Assembly (NCBI GenBank): GCA_964425605.1
Contig: CAYRNR010000026.1
Coordinates: forward strand, 1 to 64,000
Length of the DNA stretch: 64,000 nucleotides
From: CAYRNR01 sp964425605
GTDB taxonomy: Bacteria > Myxococcota_A > UBA796 > UBA9615 > CAYRNR01
Direction: 5' to 3'
Shown: positions 42,664 through 51,519 of the stretch, one piece after another
How positions within the stretch are numbered: the first letter of the stretch is position 1
Layout: every line of letters begins with the position of its first letter
Position numbers and translations under genes: made by a program
Notes under the pieces: generated by a model
Told to the model about the DNA's origin: nothing
What the model saw: only the letters and a program-made list of their open reading frames with translations
Databases searched by the model: none

Positions 42664-43776
42664 ATGGCAAAGGACTCCCCCAAGAACACCCCCCGCAAGG
42701 GCAAGACCCGCCGCAAGACCGGCAAGCGAGCCAAGGACGCCGCGCCGCGGGCCTCCACGGGCCGCGTGAGGTTCCCCGAGATCTCACCGCGCGCGTACGA
42801 GCACCCGTCGGACCGCGCCGCGCTGGTCACCCTGCGCAAGGTCCCGGGGTTCGATCTGGTGCTGCGCAAGCTCTTCGGCGCCGTCGGCGAGCGCTCCCTG
42901 CGGCTGATCCACCTGGCGGCGGCGGCGCGCGTCGGCCCCGACCAGTTCCCCGACCTGTGGGACGACTACCTCGAGGCGTGCGACATCCTCGACATCGCCG
43001 AGCCGCCGGAGCTGTACGTGACCCAGACGCCGTTCGTCAACGCCGGCGCCGTGGGTGTGGACCGCCCGTTCGTGGTGATCAACTCGGCCATGATCGCGAT
43101 GCTGGACCGCGACGAGCTGCTGAGCATCCTCGGCCACGAGCTCGGCCACTGCATCAGCGGCCACGCCCTGTACAAGACCATGCTGCGGCTCCTGGTGCGC
43201 CTGTCCATCCTCGCGCTGCAGGTGCCCATCGGCGGCATCGCGCTGTACACCATCATCGCCGCGTTGATGGAGTGGGATCGCAAGAGCGAGCTCAGCGCCG
43301 ACCGCGCCGCCCTGCTCGTGTGCCAGGACCCCGACGTCATCTACCGCACCCAGATGAAGCTCGCCGGGGGCGGCATGACCGATCAGATGAACATGGACGC
43401 GTTCATGACCCAGGCCGAGGAGTACGAGGGCCACGGCAACGTGCTCGACGGCGTGATGAAGGTGGTCAACCTGCTGGGCCGCACCCACCCCTTCCCCGTG
43501 CTGCGCATCCGCGAGATCCGGCGCTGGGTGGATTCGGGCGACTACGACACCATCCTGAAGGGGGACTACGAGCGCCGCAGCGCCGACGATCAGGCCAGCG
43601 TGTACGAGGAGGTCCTGCGCTCGGCCAGCTCGTACCGCGAGAACGTGGAGGTCTCGTCGGATCCGTTGATGGTGGCGCTGCGCCGCATGGGTGAGGGGCT
43701 GGGATCGGCCGGGCGATCGGTGGCGGGCTGGGTCCGGCGTTCGAGCTCCGACGGCGAAGAAGACGACGACGAGTAG
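42664..43776 (+). CDS. M48-family metallopeptidase
   Basis: The 370-residue protein carries the zinc-protease motif HELGH (residues 158-162, LLSILGHELGHCISGHALY) and the downstream third ligand in KSELSADRAALL, as in M48 peptidases such as HtpX and Ste24. A basic, Lys-rich N-terminal stretch (PRKGKTRRKTGKRAKD) precedes the domain and a moderately hydrophobic helix (LVRLSILALQVPIGGIALYT) follows the active site; there is no signal peptide. The C-terminus is acidic. CGGAGGCGG precedes the ATG. A role in membrane-protein quality control is typical of the family but not shown here. Confidence 0.88.
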   Translation: MAKDSPKNTPRKGKTRRKTGKRAKDAAPRASTGRVRFPEISPRAYEHPSDRAALVTLRKVPGFDLVLRKLFGAVGERSLRLIHLAAAARVGPDQFPDLWDDYLEACDILDIAEPPELYVTQTPFVNAGAVGVDRPFVVINSAMIAMLDRDELLSILGHELGHCISGHALYKTMLRLLVRLSILALQVPIGGIALYTIIAALMEWDRKSELSADRAALLVCQDPDVIYRTQMKLAGGGMTDQMNMDAFMTQAEEYEGHGNVLDGVMKVVNLLGRTHPFPVLRIREIRRWVDSGDYDTILKGDYERRSADDQASVYEEVLRSASSYRENVEVSSDPLMVALRRMGEGLGSAGRSVAGWVRRSSSDGEEDDDE

Positions 43777-43778
43777 AG

Positions 43779-44021
43779 CTACTCCTCCTCCGACGCCCTC
43801 AGCCAGGCCTCCCCCGAGGACAGCAGCACGAAGTCCATCTCCTCCAGCGGCCACCACGCCTCCACGCCCGGATCACCGGCGTCGTGGAAGAGCTTGCGGC
43901 GCAGCAGGGCCGCGGACACGGCGCGGGAGACGAACTCGCCACGGCGATCCAGACCCACCGAGTCGTCCACTGCATCAAGCAGGGCGCGGGGAAGGGGTAT
44001 GCTTGAGGGCTCACGAGGCAT
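43779..44021 (-). CDS. Small ribbon-helix-helix-like protein
   Basis: The 80-residue product contains SIPLPRALLDAVDDSVGLDR then GEFVSRAVSAALLRR, the strand-helix-helix pattern of CopG-type ribbon-helix-helix DNA-binding proteins, followed by an acidic tail (VEAWWPLEEMDFV). No toxin gene is adjacent. The ATG is 11 bp from the start of the divergent RHS-like gene and has no good ribosome site, so the start is uncertain. It may regulate that gene; this is inference. The 3' end is 2 bp from the convergent M48 stop. Confidence 0.55.
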   Translation of the reverse strand: MPREPSSIPLPRALLDAVDDSVGLDRRGEFVSRAVSAALLRRKLFHDAGDPGVEAWWPLEEMDFVLLSSGEAWLRASEEE

Positions 44022-44031
44022 GGGAGCGCCG

Positions 44032-47000
44032 ATGGTGGCACGCCGATCCGACCGCGTCAATCGGACCCTGATCACGGTGGGCGCGTGCGTTCTGATGGCC
44101 TCCACCGCCTGGGCCAAGCGGCTGCCGCCACCCGAGGAGTTCACCGAGACGGGCGTGGTGAGCGACGAGGACGAAGACGGAGGCACGCCACACCCCGATG
44201 ACCTGGCGTTCGTGCTGGGCGAGGAGGAGCTGCGGGCCTGCCGGCTGGACCTGCTCACGGGCCACCTCGGCCTGGGCACCGCGGCCGACCTCTTCGCGCT
44301 GGGCCCCTCCGGCGTCCGGGTGAACCTGCTGGACGGCAACCTCGTGTGGCACGGCGCGTTCCTGCCCCACGGCACGCCACGCAGCGCCCTGGGGTTCACC
44401 CTGACCTACAACGCCCGCGCCACGGATCACGAGGAGCTCCAGCTCCCGCTCGGCTGGACGCACGCCCTCTCCACCCAGCTCAGGCCCGGCCCGTGGGGCG
44501 CGATGGAGGTGGTGGAGCACGACGGATTCGTCCACCGCTACTATGCGATCACCGACGAGCAGGCCGTGAGCCGCGACGAGCTGGTCGACACCCTGGTCCA
44601 GGCCCGGCGCACGGGCGGCCGCTCCGGCGGCACGCCCATCCCGGCCGGGGCGCGGTTCAGGCGCCAGCTCGAGCACGACGACCTCTTCCTGGAGGCCATG
44701 CGGGCGCGCTTCCTCGGCGGCGGCGCCGCCCTCGCCGGCATGTACGCCAGTCAGGGTCGCGGTCACCAGATCCTGGCCGTGGAGCAGGACGGCTCGGCCT
44801 CCCGCCGGCGCGCAGACGGTCGCGTGGAACACTTCGACGCACGGGGAAACCTCACCACCATCGAACCGGCCGCCGGTCCGACCGTGAGTCTGAAGCGCAC
44901 CGGAGCCAGCCTGGAGGGGGCGGCCGTGGCCATGGGACCCCAGCTGCGCTTGACCACCGACGGCGAGGGACGGCTCACGGAGATCGCGGGGGAGGCGGGC
45001 CGCAGGCTGAGCCTGACCTACACGGCGGGACGGCTGACCGGCATCGACGCGCACCGGGACTCCTGGCGGTTCACCTACGGCTCCCACGGCGCGCTGGAGG
45101 CAGTGGAGGGCCCCGATGGCCGGGTGACGATCTCCTACGCCGACGGGCGCGTGTCCACCCTGGACGGGCCCGATGGCACCACCCGCTTCGAGTACGCCTT
45201 CGACGGACCACGCATCCACACCACGGCCGTCAGCCCCACCGCCACGGTCGAGGTGGAACTGGACGCCGAGGCAGGCCTGAGGCGGGTCAGCGGGCCGCGG
45301 GGGGACGCAGAGGTGGTGTTCGACGCGGGGTTCAACCGTGCCCTCCGCGCGGACGACGTGGCGTTCACCTACGACGACCGGGGCCACGTGATCGCGGTGT
45401 CCGGGCGGCGGGGCACCCTTACGGTGGACCGGGGCGTAGACGGCTGGCCCACGTCGATCACCGACGCCACCGGCCAACGCGTCCAGCTGGCGCTGGACGA
45501 CAGGGGCCGCCTCGTCCGCGCCGACGACGGCGCAGGCGTGACCCAGAACTACATGTACGACGGGCTGGGCCTGCTGGTTCGCGAGCAGAACGGCGCGGCG
45601 ACGGTGAGCATCGATCGCGGCCTGTGGGGCCAGATCATGCGGGTGATCACGCCGACGGGGGACACCGCCTACCTCGAGCGCGACCCGGGGGGCCGCGTAG
45701 CGTCCTACCAGACCAGCACCGGAGCTCAGCTGCGGCTGGAGTGGGACGACGGGGACCGACTCGTCGGAGCCGTCAGCGCCGATCGCCGGGAGGTCTCGGT
45801 GGCCCGCTCCCGCGGCCTCGTCCTGTCCGACGCGAGGGGGCGCGTGGTGTCGTTCTCCCGCGGCAGGAGCGGCTGGTTGACCGCGGTCGAGGGCACCCAC
45901 CCGGGCCGCCGGGTCACCCTGATCCACTCCGCCAGCGGCCTGCTGTCGAGGGCCCAGTACGGGGCCGGGGGCACCCTCGCCGTCACCCACGACGGCAACC
46001 TCACGAGTCGCCTCGACGACGACGTCTTGGGGCTCGTCAGCTTCGACCACGACGGGGAGCGGCTGATGGCCACCCGCGTCGGATCGTCCTCCTGGACATT
46101 CCCCGGCAACGGCAACGGTCCCGATCGGATCGCGTCGACCGGCGGGAGGGAGGTCACGCTGTCGCGCGGGCCCCGTGGCCTCTGGTCCGGGATCGCCGAT
46201 GGCCTCCGGATTCCCTACACCGTGACCCGGGATGCCGCCGGTCGCGCCGCGGCGGTCAACCCCAGCGGCACCCTGGCCGTGCCGCTGGCGCGGGACCTCG
46301 GCGGCCGGGTGATCCGGGTGGGCGCCGGGGACGACGCCTTGCTGGAGCTGACGCGGGACAGCCGCGGACAGGTGATCGCGGCGGGGCGGGACGGCGCGAC
46401 CTGGCGGATCACGCGCGGGCTCCGCGGATGGCCCCACGAGGTCGAGTCCCCCGCGGGCGAGATCTGGACCCTCGCCGTGGACACGGCCGGGCGGGCGACG
46501 CGCATGGCAGGGCCCACGGGGCCGCCCGTGCAGCTGTCCTGGACCGGCGTGGGTCAGCTGGCCGAGGCCCGGGCCGGCGTCGAGTGGATCGCCCTGACCT
46601 ACGGCGACGAGGGTACCCCCGTGCGGGTGGAGACCCACGACCGGCCGCCCCTGGACTACACGTGGGGGACGCGCGAGGTGGAGATCCAGCCCGGTGACGC
46701 GGCCCCCGTGTCGGTGTTGCTGGACAACCGCGGCCGGATCTCGGGCTCCCGCGGGAGCGTCCGCCACAATCTCGGCTGGGGCGACGGCGGGCAGTGGGCG
46801 AGCTGGACCGTGGACGGTGAGCGGCGCGCGCCCTCCGCCGACCTCCAGTGCGACGACGAAGACCCGGAGCCCGGCGTCGTGGCGCGCGCCCTGTTCGCCC
46901 CGGACCTGCCCCTCCCGCGCAGCTCCGCGACCCTGGTGGATGCGCCGCTGGTCGGCCCGCCGCTGCCCCGCTGGGCCGTGGATCTGCTCACCCGCGCCAC

Positions 47001-47841
47001 GATCCCCGACTGGACCGCGGCCGTCCCGGCGCCGCCAGGGGCGGACCTCAGCGCACCCACGGCTGGCTCCGGACGCGTCACCGTGCCGGGCGCGCTGGCG
47101 CTGATGGGCTTCATCGCGACGGATCTCTCCGACCACCGCACGCTGGTGCCCCGCGGGGGTGCCCCGATAACCCTGGTCTGCCCGGGCCTCGACGAGCTCC
47201 GGGCGCTGCACGAGACGTGGCTCCACGATCCCCTCGGTCCTGCCCCGACGGCCGTCTCCCTCGAGCCCGGCGGTCGCGGCGTGGTCCTCCATCCCGGGGG
47301 CGCCGCCGTGGGGCACCCCACCCCGTGGGCCGCCGTGGACGATCCGTTCCACCTGGTCCAGCCGAGCCTGGAGGTCCTCGGGATCGACACGGTCGCACCC
47401 GCGCGGGGCGCCGTGGTGCCGGCGACGTGGACCGCCGGCCCCTGGGATACGGCCACTGCAGCGCTGCTCGACGCGCTGGACCACGGCCGCTGGCTGTCGG
47501 AGGCGCCGGCCACCGCCCTCGCCCCGACGGTGGGACTGCGCGCGCGAATGGCCGGGGCCTACCCCGCCTGGCTCGCGGGCGACACCCAGATCGTGGTGGA
47601 CGCCCAGGGACGCCTCCGGGGGCTGGACCTGGGGGCCACCAGCGCTGCGATGGTCAGCCGCGAGTTGGTGCAGCGGTACCTGGCGCGGGCGGTGGATGGA
47701 TTCGCCGCCGATCCCGCCCTGCCCGGGTTGTGGCTGCCCTCGCCCGGTTCAGCGCCCGAGGCGGCGCTGGGCCTGCTGCCTGGCCCCGGTGGGGTGTGGG
47801 TGGATGGGGAGGGGAGTATACTCACGCCATGCCCAAGGTGA
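44032..47841 (+). CDS. Large secreted YD-repeat/RHS-like protein
   Basis: The 1269-residue protein has an N-terminal signal (LITVGACVLMASTAWA), an early region resembling the DUF6531/RHS start (VNLLDGNLVWHGAFLP; LGFTLTYNARATDHEEL), and many YD-like repeats (YTAGRLTGIDAHRDSWRFTY; YADGRVSTLDGPDGTTRFEY; YDGLGLLVREQNG) to about residue 930. The last third is non-repetitive and has no recognised RHS core box or C-terminal toxin. It may form a closed beta-shell like other RHS proteins. The 3' end overlaps the ferredoxin gene by 13 bp. GGGAG lies five bases before the ATG chosen. Confidence 0.82.
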   Translation: MVARRSDRVNRTLITVGACVLMASTAWAKRLPPPEEFTETGVVSDEDEDGGTPHPDDLAFVLGEEELRACRLDLLTGHLGLGTAADLFALGPSGVRVNLLDGNLVWHGAFLPHGTPRSALGFTLTYNARATDHEELQLPLGWTHALSTQLRPGPWGAMEVVEHDGFVHRYYAITDEQAVSRDELVDTLVQARRTGGRSGGTPIPAGARFRRQLEHDDLFLEAMRARFLGGGAALAGMYASQGRGHQILAVEQDGSASRRRADGRVEHFDARGNLTTIEPAAGPTVSLKRTGASLEGAAVAMGPQLRLTTDGEGRLTEIAGEAGRRLSLTYTAGRLTGIDAHRDSWRFTYGSHGALEAVEGPDGRVTISYADGRVSTLDGPDGTTRFEYAFDGPRIHTTAVSPTATVEVELDAEAGLRRVSGPRGDAEVVFDAGFNRALRADDVAFTYDDRGHVIAVSGRRGTLTVDRGVDGWPTSITDATGQRVQLALDDRGRLVRADDGAGVTQNYMYDGLGLLVREQNGAATVSIDRGLWGQIMRVITPTGDTAYLERDPGGRVASYQTSTGAQLRLEWDDGDRLVGAVSADRREVSVARSRGLVLSDARGRVVSFSRGRSGWLTAVEGTHPGRRVTLIHSASGLLSRAQYGAGGTLAVTHDGNLTSRLDDDVLGLVSFDHDGERLMATRVGSSSWTFPGNGNGPDRIASTGGREVTLSRGPRGLWSGIADGLRIPYTVTRDAAGRAAAVNPSGTLAVPLARDLGGRVIRVGAGDDALLELTRDSRGQVIAAGRDGATWRITRGLRGWPHEVESPAGEIWTLAVDTAGRATRMAGPTGPPVQLSWTGVGQLAEARAGVEWIALTYGDEGTPVRVETHDRPPLDYTWGTREVEIQPGDAAPVSVLLDNRGRISGSRGSVRHNLGWGDGGQWASWTVDGERRAPSADLQCDDEDPEPGVVARALFAPDLPLPRSSATLVDAPLVGPPLPRWAVDLLTRATIPDWTAAVPAPPGADLSAPTAGSGRVTVPGALALMGFIATDLSDHRTLVPRGGAPITLVCPGLDELRALHETWLHDPLGPAPTAVSLEPGGRGVVLHPGGAAVGHPTPWAAVDDPFHLVQPSLEVLGIDTVAPARGAVVPATWTAGPWDTATAALLDALDHGRWLSEAPATALAPTVGLRARMAGAYPAWLAGDTQIVVDAQGRLRGLDLGATSAAMVSRELVQRYLARAVDGFAADPALPGLWLPSPGSAPEAALGLLPGPGGVWVDGEGSILTPCPR

Positions 47842-48485
47842 CGTTCCAGCCCGACGACGTGACGGTGGAGGTGAACTCCGGAACCTCGATCTTTGCCGCG
47901 GCCATCGAGGCCGACGTGGAGATCGAGAGCCAGTGCGGCGGCCGCGGGGGGTGCGCCCTGTGCCGGGTCAAGCTGCCCGGCGGGGACGCCTCGGTGACCC
48001 CGATGGAGTGGGACGAGCGCAACCACCTGGGCAACGTGTTCCACGTGACGCAGGAGCGGCTGGCCTGCCAGACACGCATCCTCGGGGACCTCACCGTGGA
48101 GATCCTCGAGCCCGTGGAGCGAGCCAACAAGCCCTACGTACCCCACAAGTACCAGCGCAACGCCAAGGCGGCGCTGCAGGCGCGCCTCGAGTCGGAGCAG
48201 AGCGAGCAAGACGCGGTGCGCACCGTCAAGGGCAGGCGGCGCAAGGGCAGGCGCTCGCGCGGCGGGGGGCCCGACAGCGGGACCCTCGAGGCGGCGTCCC
48301 CGGCGAACTCGCAGCGATCCGGTGAGCCCCGCGCGGCCGACCGCGGCGGCAGGCCCGCCGACGAGGGCAAGAAGGGCTCCGAGGGCAAGCGCCCGCGGCG
48401 GCGCCGGCGGCCGCGCCGGCGCAGAGGCCGGGGATCGGGCAGGCAGGGGCAGCAGGGGCAGCAGGGGCAGCAAGGATCGAGCTGA
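47829..48485 (+). CDS. 2Fe-2S ferredoxin with Arg-rich C-terminal tail
   Basis: The first 105 residues are a plant-type ferredoxin with the 2Fe-2S cysteines Cys36, Cys42, Cys45 (CGGRGGCALC) and Cys80 (ERLACQTRI). From residue about 120 the protein continues with a basic, disordered tail: VKGRRRKGRRSRGGG and later KRPRRRRRPRRRRGRG, ending in a Gln-Gly repeat (RQGQQGQQGQQGSS). Such a tail would bind nucleic acid or acidic partners and is not usual for ferredoxins. It overlaps the RHS-like gene by 13 bp. A TATACT stands 12 bases before the ATG. Confidence 0.85.
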   Translation: MPKVTFQPDDVTVEVNSGTSIFAAAIEADVEIESQCGGRGGCALCRVKLPGGDASVTPMEWDERNHLGNVFHVTQERLACQTRILGDLTVEILEPVERANKPYVPHKYQRNAKAALQARLESEQSEQDAVRTVKGRRRKGRRSRGGGPDSGTLEAASPANSQRSGEPRAADRGGRPADEGKKGSEGKRPRRRRRPRRRRGRGSGRQGQQGQQGQQGSS

Positions 48486-48486
48486 G

Positions 48487-50394
48487 ATGAACCGCATGGC
48501 GATGACAGCGCTGGCGCTGCTGGTGACGGCGGGGTGCGCGCCGGAGCCCGATCCGACCGAGCGCGGCGCCTCGGCGCTGTTCGACGCCACCCTCGACGGC
48601 GGATTCAACGCCTTCCCGTGGCCCTCCGACAGCCGCGTGACCGACGACGGCGCGCCCGACATGACCGGGTTCCCCGTGGCCGAGGACGGTGGCCTGCTCG
48701 ACACCTACGTCCTGGCGGTGGAGACGCTGGTCCAGGGCTTCGGTACCCAGCCGCTGATCCAGATCCGCTTCGACGGCGAGCTCGATCCCGATCTGTGGCC
48801 GGCCCCGGTCCAGACCCTCCGGGCCGACAGCCCCGTGTTGCTGATGAACGTGGACCCCGACAGCCCGGCCCTGGGCGAGCTCACGCCGGTGCAGCTCCAC
48901 TGGGAGACCGAGCAGCGGGTCTACGTGGAGCCCCGGACCCTCGCGGCGGTGCCCGCGGTGGGATTCCCCCTGGCGCCCGAGACCACCTACGGCTTCGTGA
49001 TCCTCGACTCCCTGCTCGACGCCGAGGGGCTGCCCCTGGCGCTGCCACAACCCCTGCAGCGCGCCCTGGCGGGCACCGGGGACGCGCACCTGGCCGCGGT
49101 CTTCGAGCCCCTCGCGGCGGCCCTGGACCGCGCCGACATCCCGGCCTCGTCCGTGGCCGCGGCCACCGTCTTCACCACCGGTCACCCCACGGCGGAGTTG
49201 CGCCAGATCCGCGACTGGCTCATGGAGCCGGACCACACCGAGACCCCGGCGCTGGACAGCTGGGAGGTGTGGTCCCAGGACGCCAACTACCCCTTCATGA
49301 CCGTGTACGTGGGCACCTACCTCACGCCCATCTTCCAGCGGGGCGAGCCGCCGTTCGCCATCGAGGGGGGCGGGTTCGTGTTCTGGGACGGCGAGCCGAC
49401 GATCCAGCGGTACGAGCCGGTGACCTTCACCCTCACCGTACCCGCGGAGCCTGCCGACGAGGACGGCTACCCCGTGGTCATCGCCCTGCCCGGGACGGAC
49501 GGCACCATCTACGACCACTTCCGGCCCGACGGGCCAGCGACCCAGGGCCGCCTGCTCTCCGAACGGGGCGTGGCCACCCTGAGCTTCGAGCCGCCCCTGA
49601 CCGGCTCCCGCGGCAACGGCGCCCAACCCGACCTGCACACGTACAACTACTTCAACCCCGAATCGAGCCGGTGCGTGCTGCGCCAGGAGGCGCTGGACAC
49701 CACCTTCGCCATCCGCCTGCTGCGCGAGGCCATCGGCCCCGATCACCCGGAGCTGACCCTCGACACGGGCCGGCTGGGGTTCTTCGGCCACTCCCAGGGT
49801 GGGCACATCGGGGCGATGGTCGCCGCGGTGGAGCCCGAGCTCGACCCGGTGTTCATCAGCGCGATGGGGGGCGGGTTGGCCTACACGATCATCGAGCGCA
49901 AGGCGCCGGTGGACATCGAGAAGCTGGTCCGGCAGGGCATCGGCGAGACCGACACGCCGCTGACCATCTTCCACCCTGCGGTGGGCCTGGCCCAGCTGCT
50001 GTCCGAGGTGGTGGACCCCCTCAACTACGCCCGCCCCTGGTTCCTCGACGCCGAGCCCGGGGAGGCCACCAGCGTGCTGGCCAGCGCCGGGTTCGTGGAT
50101 CCGTACACCCTGCCGGTGACCGTGGACGGCATGGCCGTGGCCGGCGGGCTGCCCCCCGTGGCCCCCCTGGAGTGGGGGATCCCGGAGATGGGTTGGGTGG
50201 GGCTCGAGCTGCAGACCCCACCCTACTCGGGCAACGTCGTGGCCGCGGACGGGGAGACGATCACCGCAGGCCTCATCACCCGCGGAAACCTCGGGCACTT
50301 CGTCATCCAGGAGTGCTACTACACCGCTGCCACCGCGGCGGACTTCCTGGCCACCGGCCTCGCCGCCGACACGGCTCCACCCACCGTGTACTAG
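48487..50394 (+). CDS. Lipase-like alpha/beta-hydrolase lipoprotein
   Basis: The 635-residue lipoprotein (lipobox VTAGC, Cys17) begins with a domain containing GGFNAFPWPSDSRVTDDG, common at the start of bacterial lipase-like virulence factors, and a second part with an alpha/beta-hydrolase fold. The nucleophile elbow GFFGHSQGGHIGAMV carries GxSxG; the acid and the His (GNLGHFVIQECYYT) follow late. A CysCys pair at the end may form a disulfide. It lies 1 bp after the ferredoxin stop and 10 bp before the DUF354 gene. An esterase activity is likely but the substrate is unknown. Confidence 0.8.
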   Translation: MNRMAMTALALLVTAGCAPEPDPTERGASALFDATLDGGFNAFPWPSDSRVTDDGAPDMTGFPVAEDGGLLDTYVLAVETLVQGFGTQPLIQIRFDGELDPDLWPAPVQTLRADSPVLLMNVDPDSPALGELTPVQLHWETEQRVYVEPRTLAAVPAVGFPLAPETTYGFVILDSLLDAEGLPLALPQPLQRALAGTGDAHLAAVFEPLAAALDRADIPASSVAAATVFTTGHPTAELRQIRDWLMEPDHTETPALDSWEVWSQDANYPFMTVYVGTYLTPIFQRGEPPFAIEGGGFVFWDGEPTIQRYEPVTFTLTVPAEPADEDGYPVVIALPGTDGTIYDHFRPDGPATQGRLLSERGVATLSFEPPLTGSRGNGAQPDLHTYNYFNPESSRCVLRQEALDTTFAIRLLREAIGPDHPELTLDTGRLGFFGHSQGGHIGAMVAAVEPELDPVFISAMGGGLAYTIIERKAPVDIEKLVRQGIGETDTPLTIFHPAVGLAQLLSEVVDPLNYARPWFLDAEPGEATSVLASAGFVDPYTLPVTVDGMAVAGGLPPVAPLEWGIPEMGWVGLELQTPPYSGNVVAADGETITAGLITRGNLGHFVIQECYYTAATAADFLATGLAADTAPPTVY

Positions 50395-50404
50395 GGGACC
50401 GACC

Positions 50405-51439
50405 TTGCGCCTGCTGTTCGACGTGCTGCACCCCGCCCACGTGCACTTCTTCAGGCCCCTGGCCGCCGAGGTGACCGCCGCGGGGGGCGAGGTGCTGTTC
50501 ACCGCCCGCCACAAGGAGGTCACCGTGGACCTCCTGCGCGCCGCGGATCTGCCCCACGAGATCCTGTCGGGCATCGGCGGCGGCGCCGTTGGCCTGGCGC
50601 GCGAGCTGGTGGTGCGCTCCGGGCGCCTCGCCGCGGTCTGCCGCCGCTTCCAGCCCGACGCCCTGGCCGGGATCATGGGGCCGTGCATCGCGCCGGTGGG
50701 CCGCATGCTGAGCATCCCCTCGCTGGTGTGCTACGACACCGAGACCGCCGTGGCCACCAACAGCTGGGTGTTCCCCATGGCCACCTGCGTGGCCACGCCG
50801 CGGGCCTACCGCGGCCGCACCCGCGGCAACCAGCGGCGCTACGACGGCTACCAGGAGCTGGCGTACCTCCACCCGTCCCGCTTCCAGCCCGACCCGGCGC
50901 GCCTGCAGCCCCACGGCCTCGAGTCCCCGTTCTGTCTGCTGCGCCTGGTCAGCTGGGAGGCCAGCCACGACGTGGGCGACAAGGGGTTCTCCGACCCGGT
51001 GGAGTTCGTGCGCCAGCTCTCGCGCCGCATGCGGGTGGTGATCAGCGCCGAACGGGGCGTGCCCCCGGAGCTCGCCGGGTATCAGCTCCGCGTCCCGCCC
51101 GAGGATCTGCACCACGTCCTCGCCGCGGCGAGCCTGTACGTGGGCGAGGGCGCGACCACGGCGGTGGAGGCCGCCCTGCTGGGCACCCCGGCGGTCTTCG
51201 TCCACACCGCGCGGCTGGGGTACGTGGAGGAGCTCGAGCAGCGCTTCGGCCTGCTGTTCACGCGCACCAGCCAGGAGCGCGCCATGGGCCTCGCGCTGGA
51301 GCTGACCGAGGACCCGGACCGCACCGCCGAGACCTGGGCCCGCCGCCGCAGCCGCATGCTCGACACCAGCGTCGACGTGACGACGTGGCTGCATTCGACG
51401 CTGAGGGGCCTCGTCGAGGAGCGCCGTGCGCGCGCGTGA
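50405..51439 (+). CDS. DUF354-family protein (GT-B-like)
   Basis: The 344-residue protein belongs to DUF354, relatives of UDP-sugar 2-epimerases and GT-B glycosyltransferases: MRLLFDVLHPAHVHFFRPLA, LAGIMGPCIAPVGRMLSIPS, and YVGEGATTAVEAALLGTPAV in the sugar-nucleotide half, with the conserved Glu of GEGATT. It is cytosolic. The start is a TTG at 50405; no better one is available after the preceding stop at 50394. It lies directly after the lipase-like gene and before the FadL-like gene, both envelope proteins. Confidence 0.85.
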   Translation: MRLLFDVLHPAHVHFFRPLAAEVTAAGGEVLFTARHKEVTVDLLRAADLPHEILSGIGGGAVGLARELVVRSGRLAAVCRRFQPDALAGIMGPCIAPVGRMLSIPSLVCYDTETAVATNSWVFPMATCVATPRAYRGRTRGNQRRYDGYQELAYLHPSRFQPDPARLQPHGLESPFCLLRLVSWEASHDVGDKGFSDPVEFVRQLSRRMRVVISAERGVPPELAGYQLRVPPEDLHHVLAAASLYVGEGATTAVEAALLGTPAVFVHTARLGYVEELEQRFGLLFTRTSQERAMGLALELTEDPDRTAETWARRRSRMLDTSVDVTTWLHSTLRGLVEERRARA

Positions 51440-51464
51440 GGCGCTGCGCGCGCACAGGTATCCC

Positions 51465-51494
51465 TTGGCCTGACGCACCGGCCCGTGCTAGAAG
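51465..51494 (+). promoter_or_regulatory. Possible promoter of the FadL-like gene
   Basis: TTGGCC (51465-51470) and TAGAAG (51489-51494) are separated by 18 bp, and TG lies one base before the -10. The start codon is 26 bp further with a GGGAGGAAT ribosome site. The -35 resembles that at 12370-12375. Confidence 0.4.
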
Positions 51495-51519
51495 CCAGCC
51501 ACCGTTTCGGGAGGAATAC

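Noticed and set aside
44032..47841. RHS toxin of a polymorphic toxin system
   Set aside because: There is no RHS core cleavage motif, toxin domain or downstream immunity gene; a ferredoxin follows.
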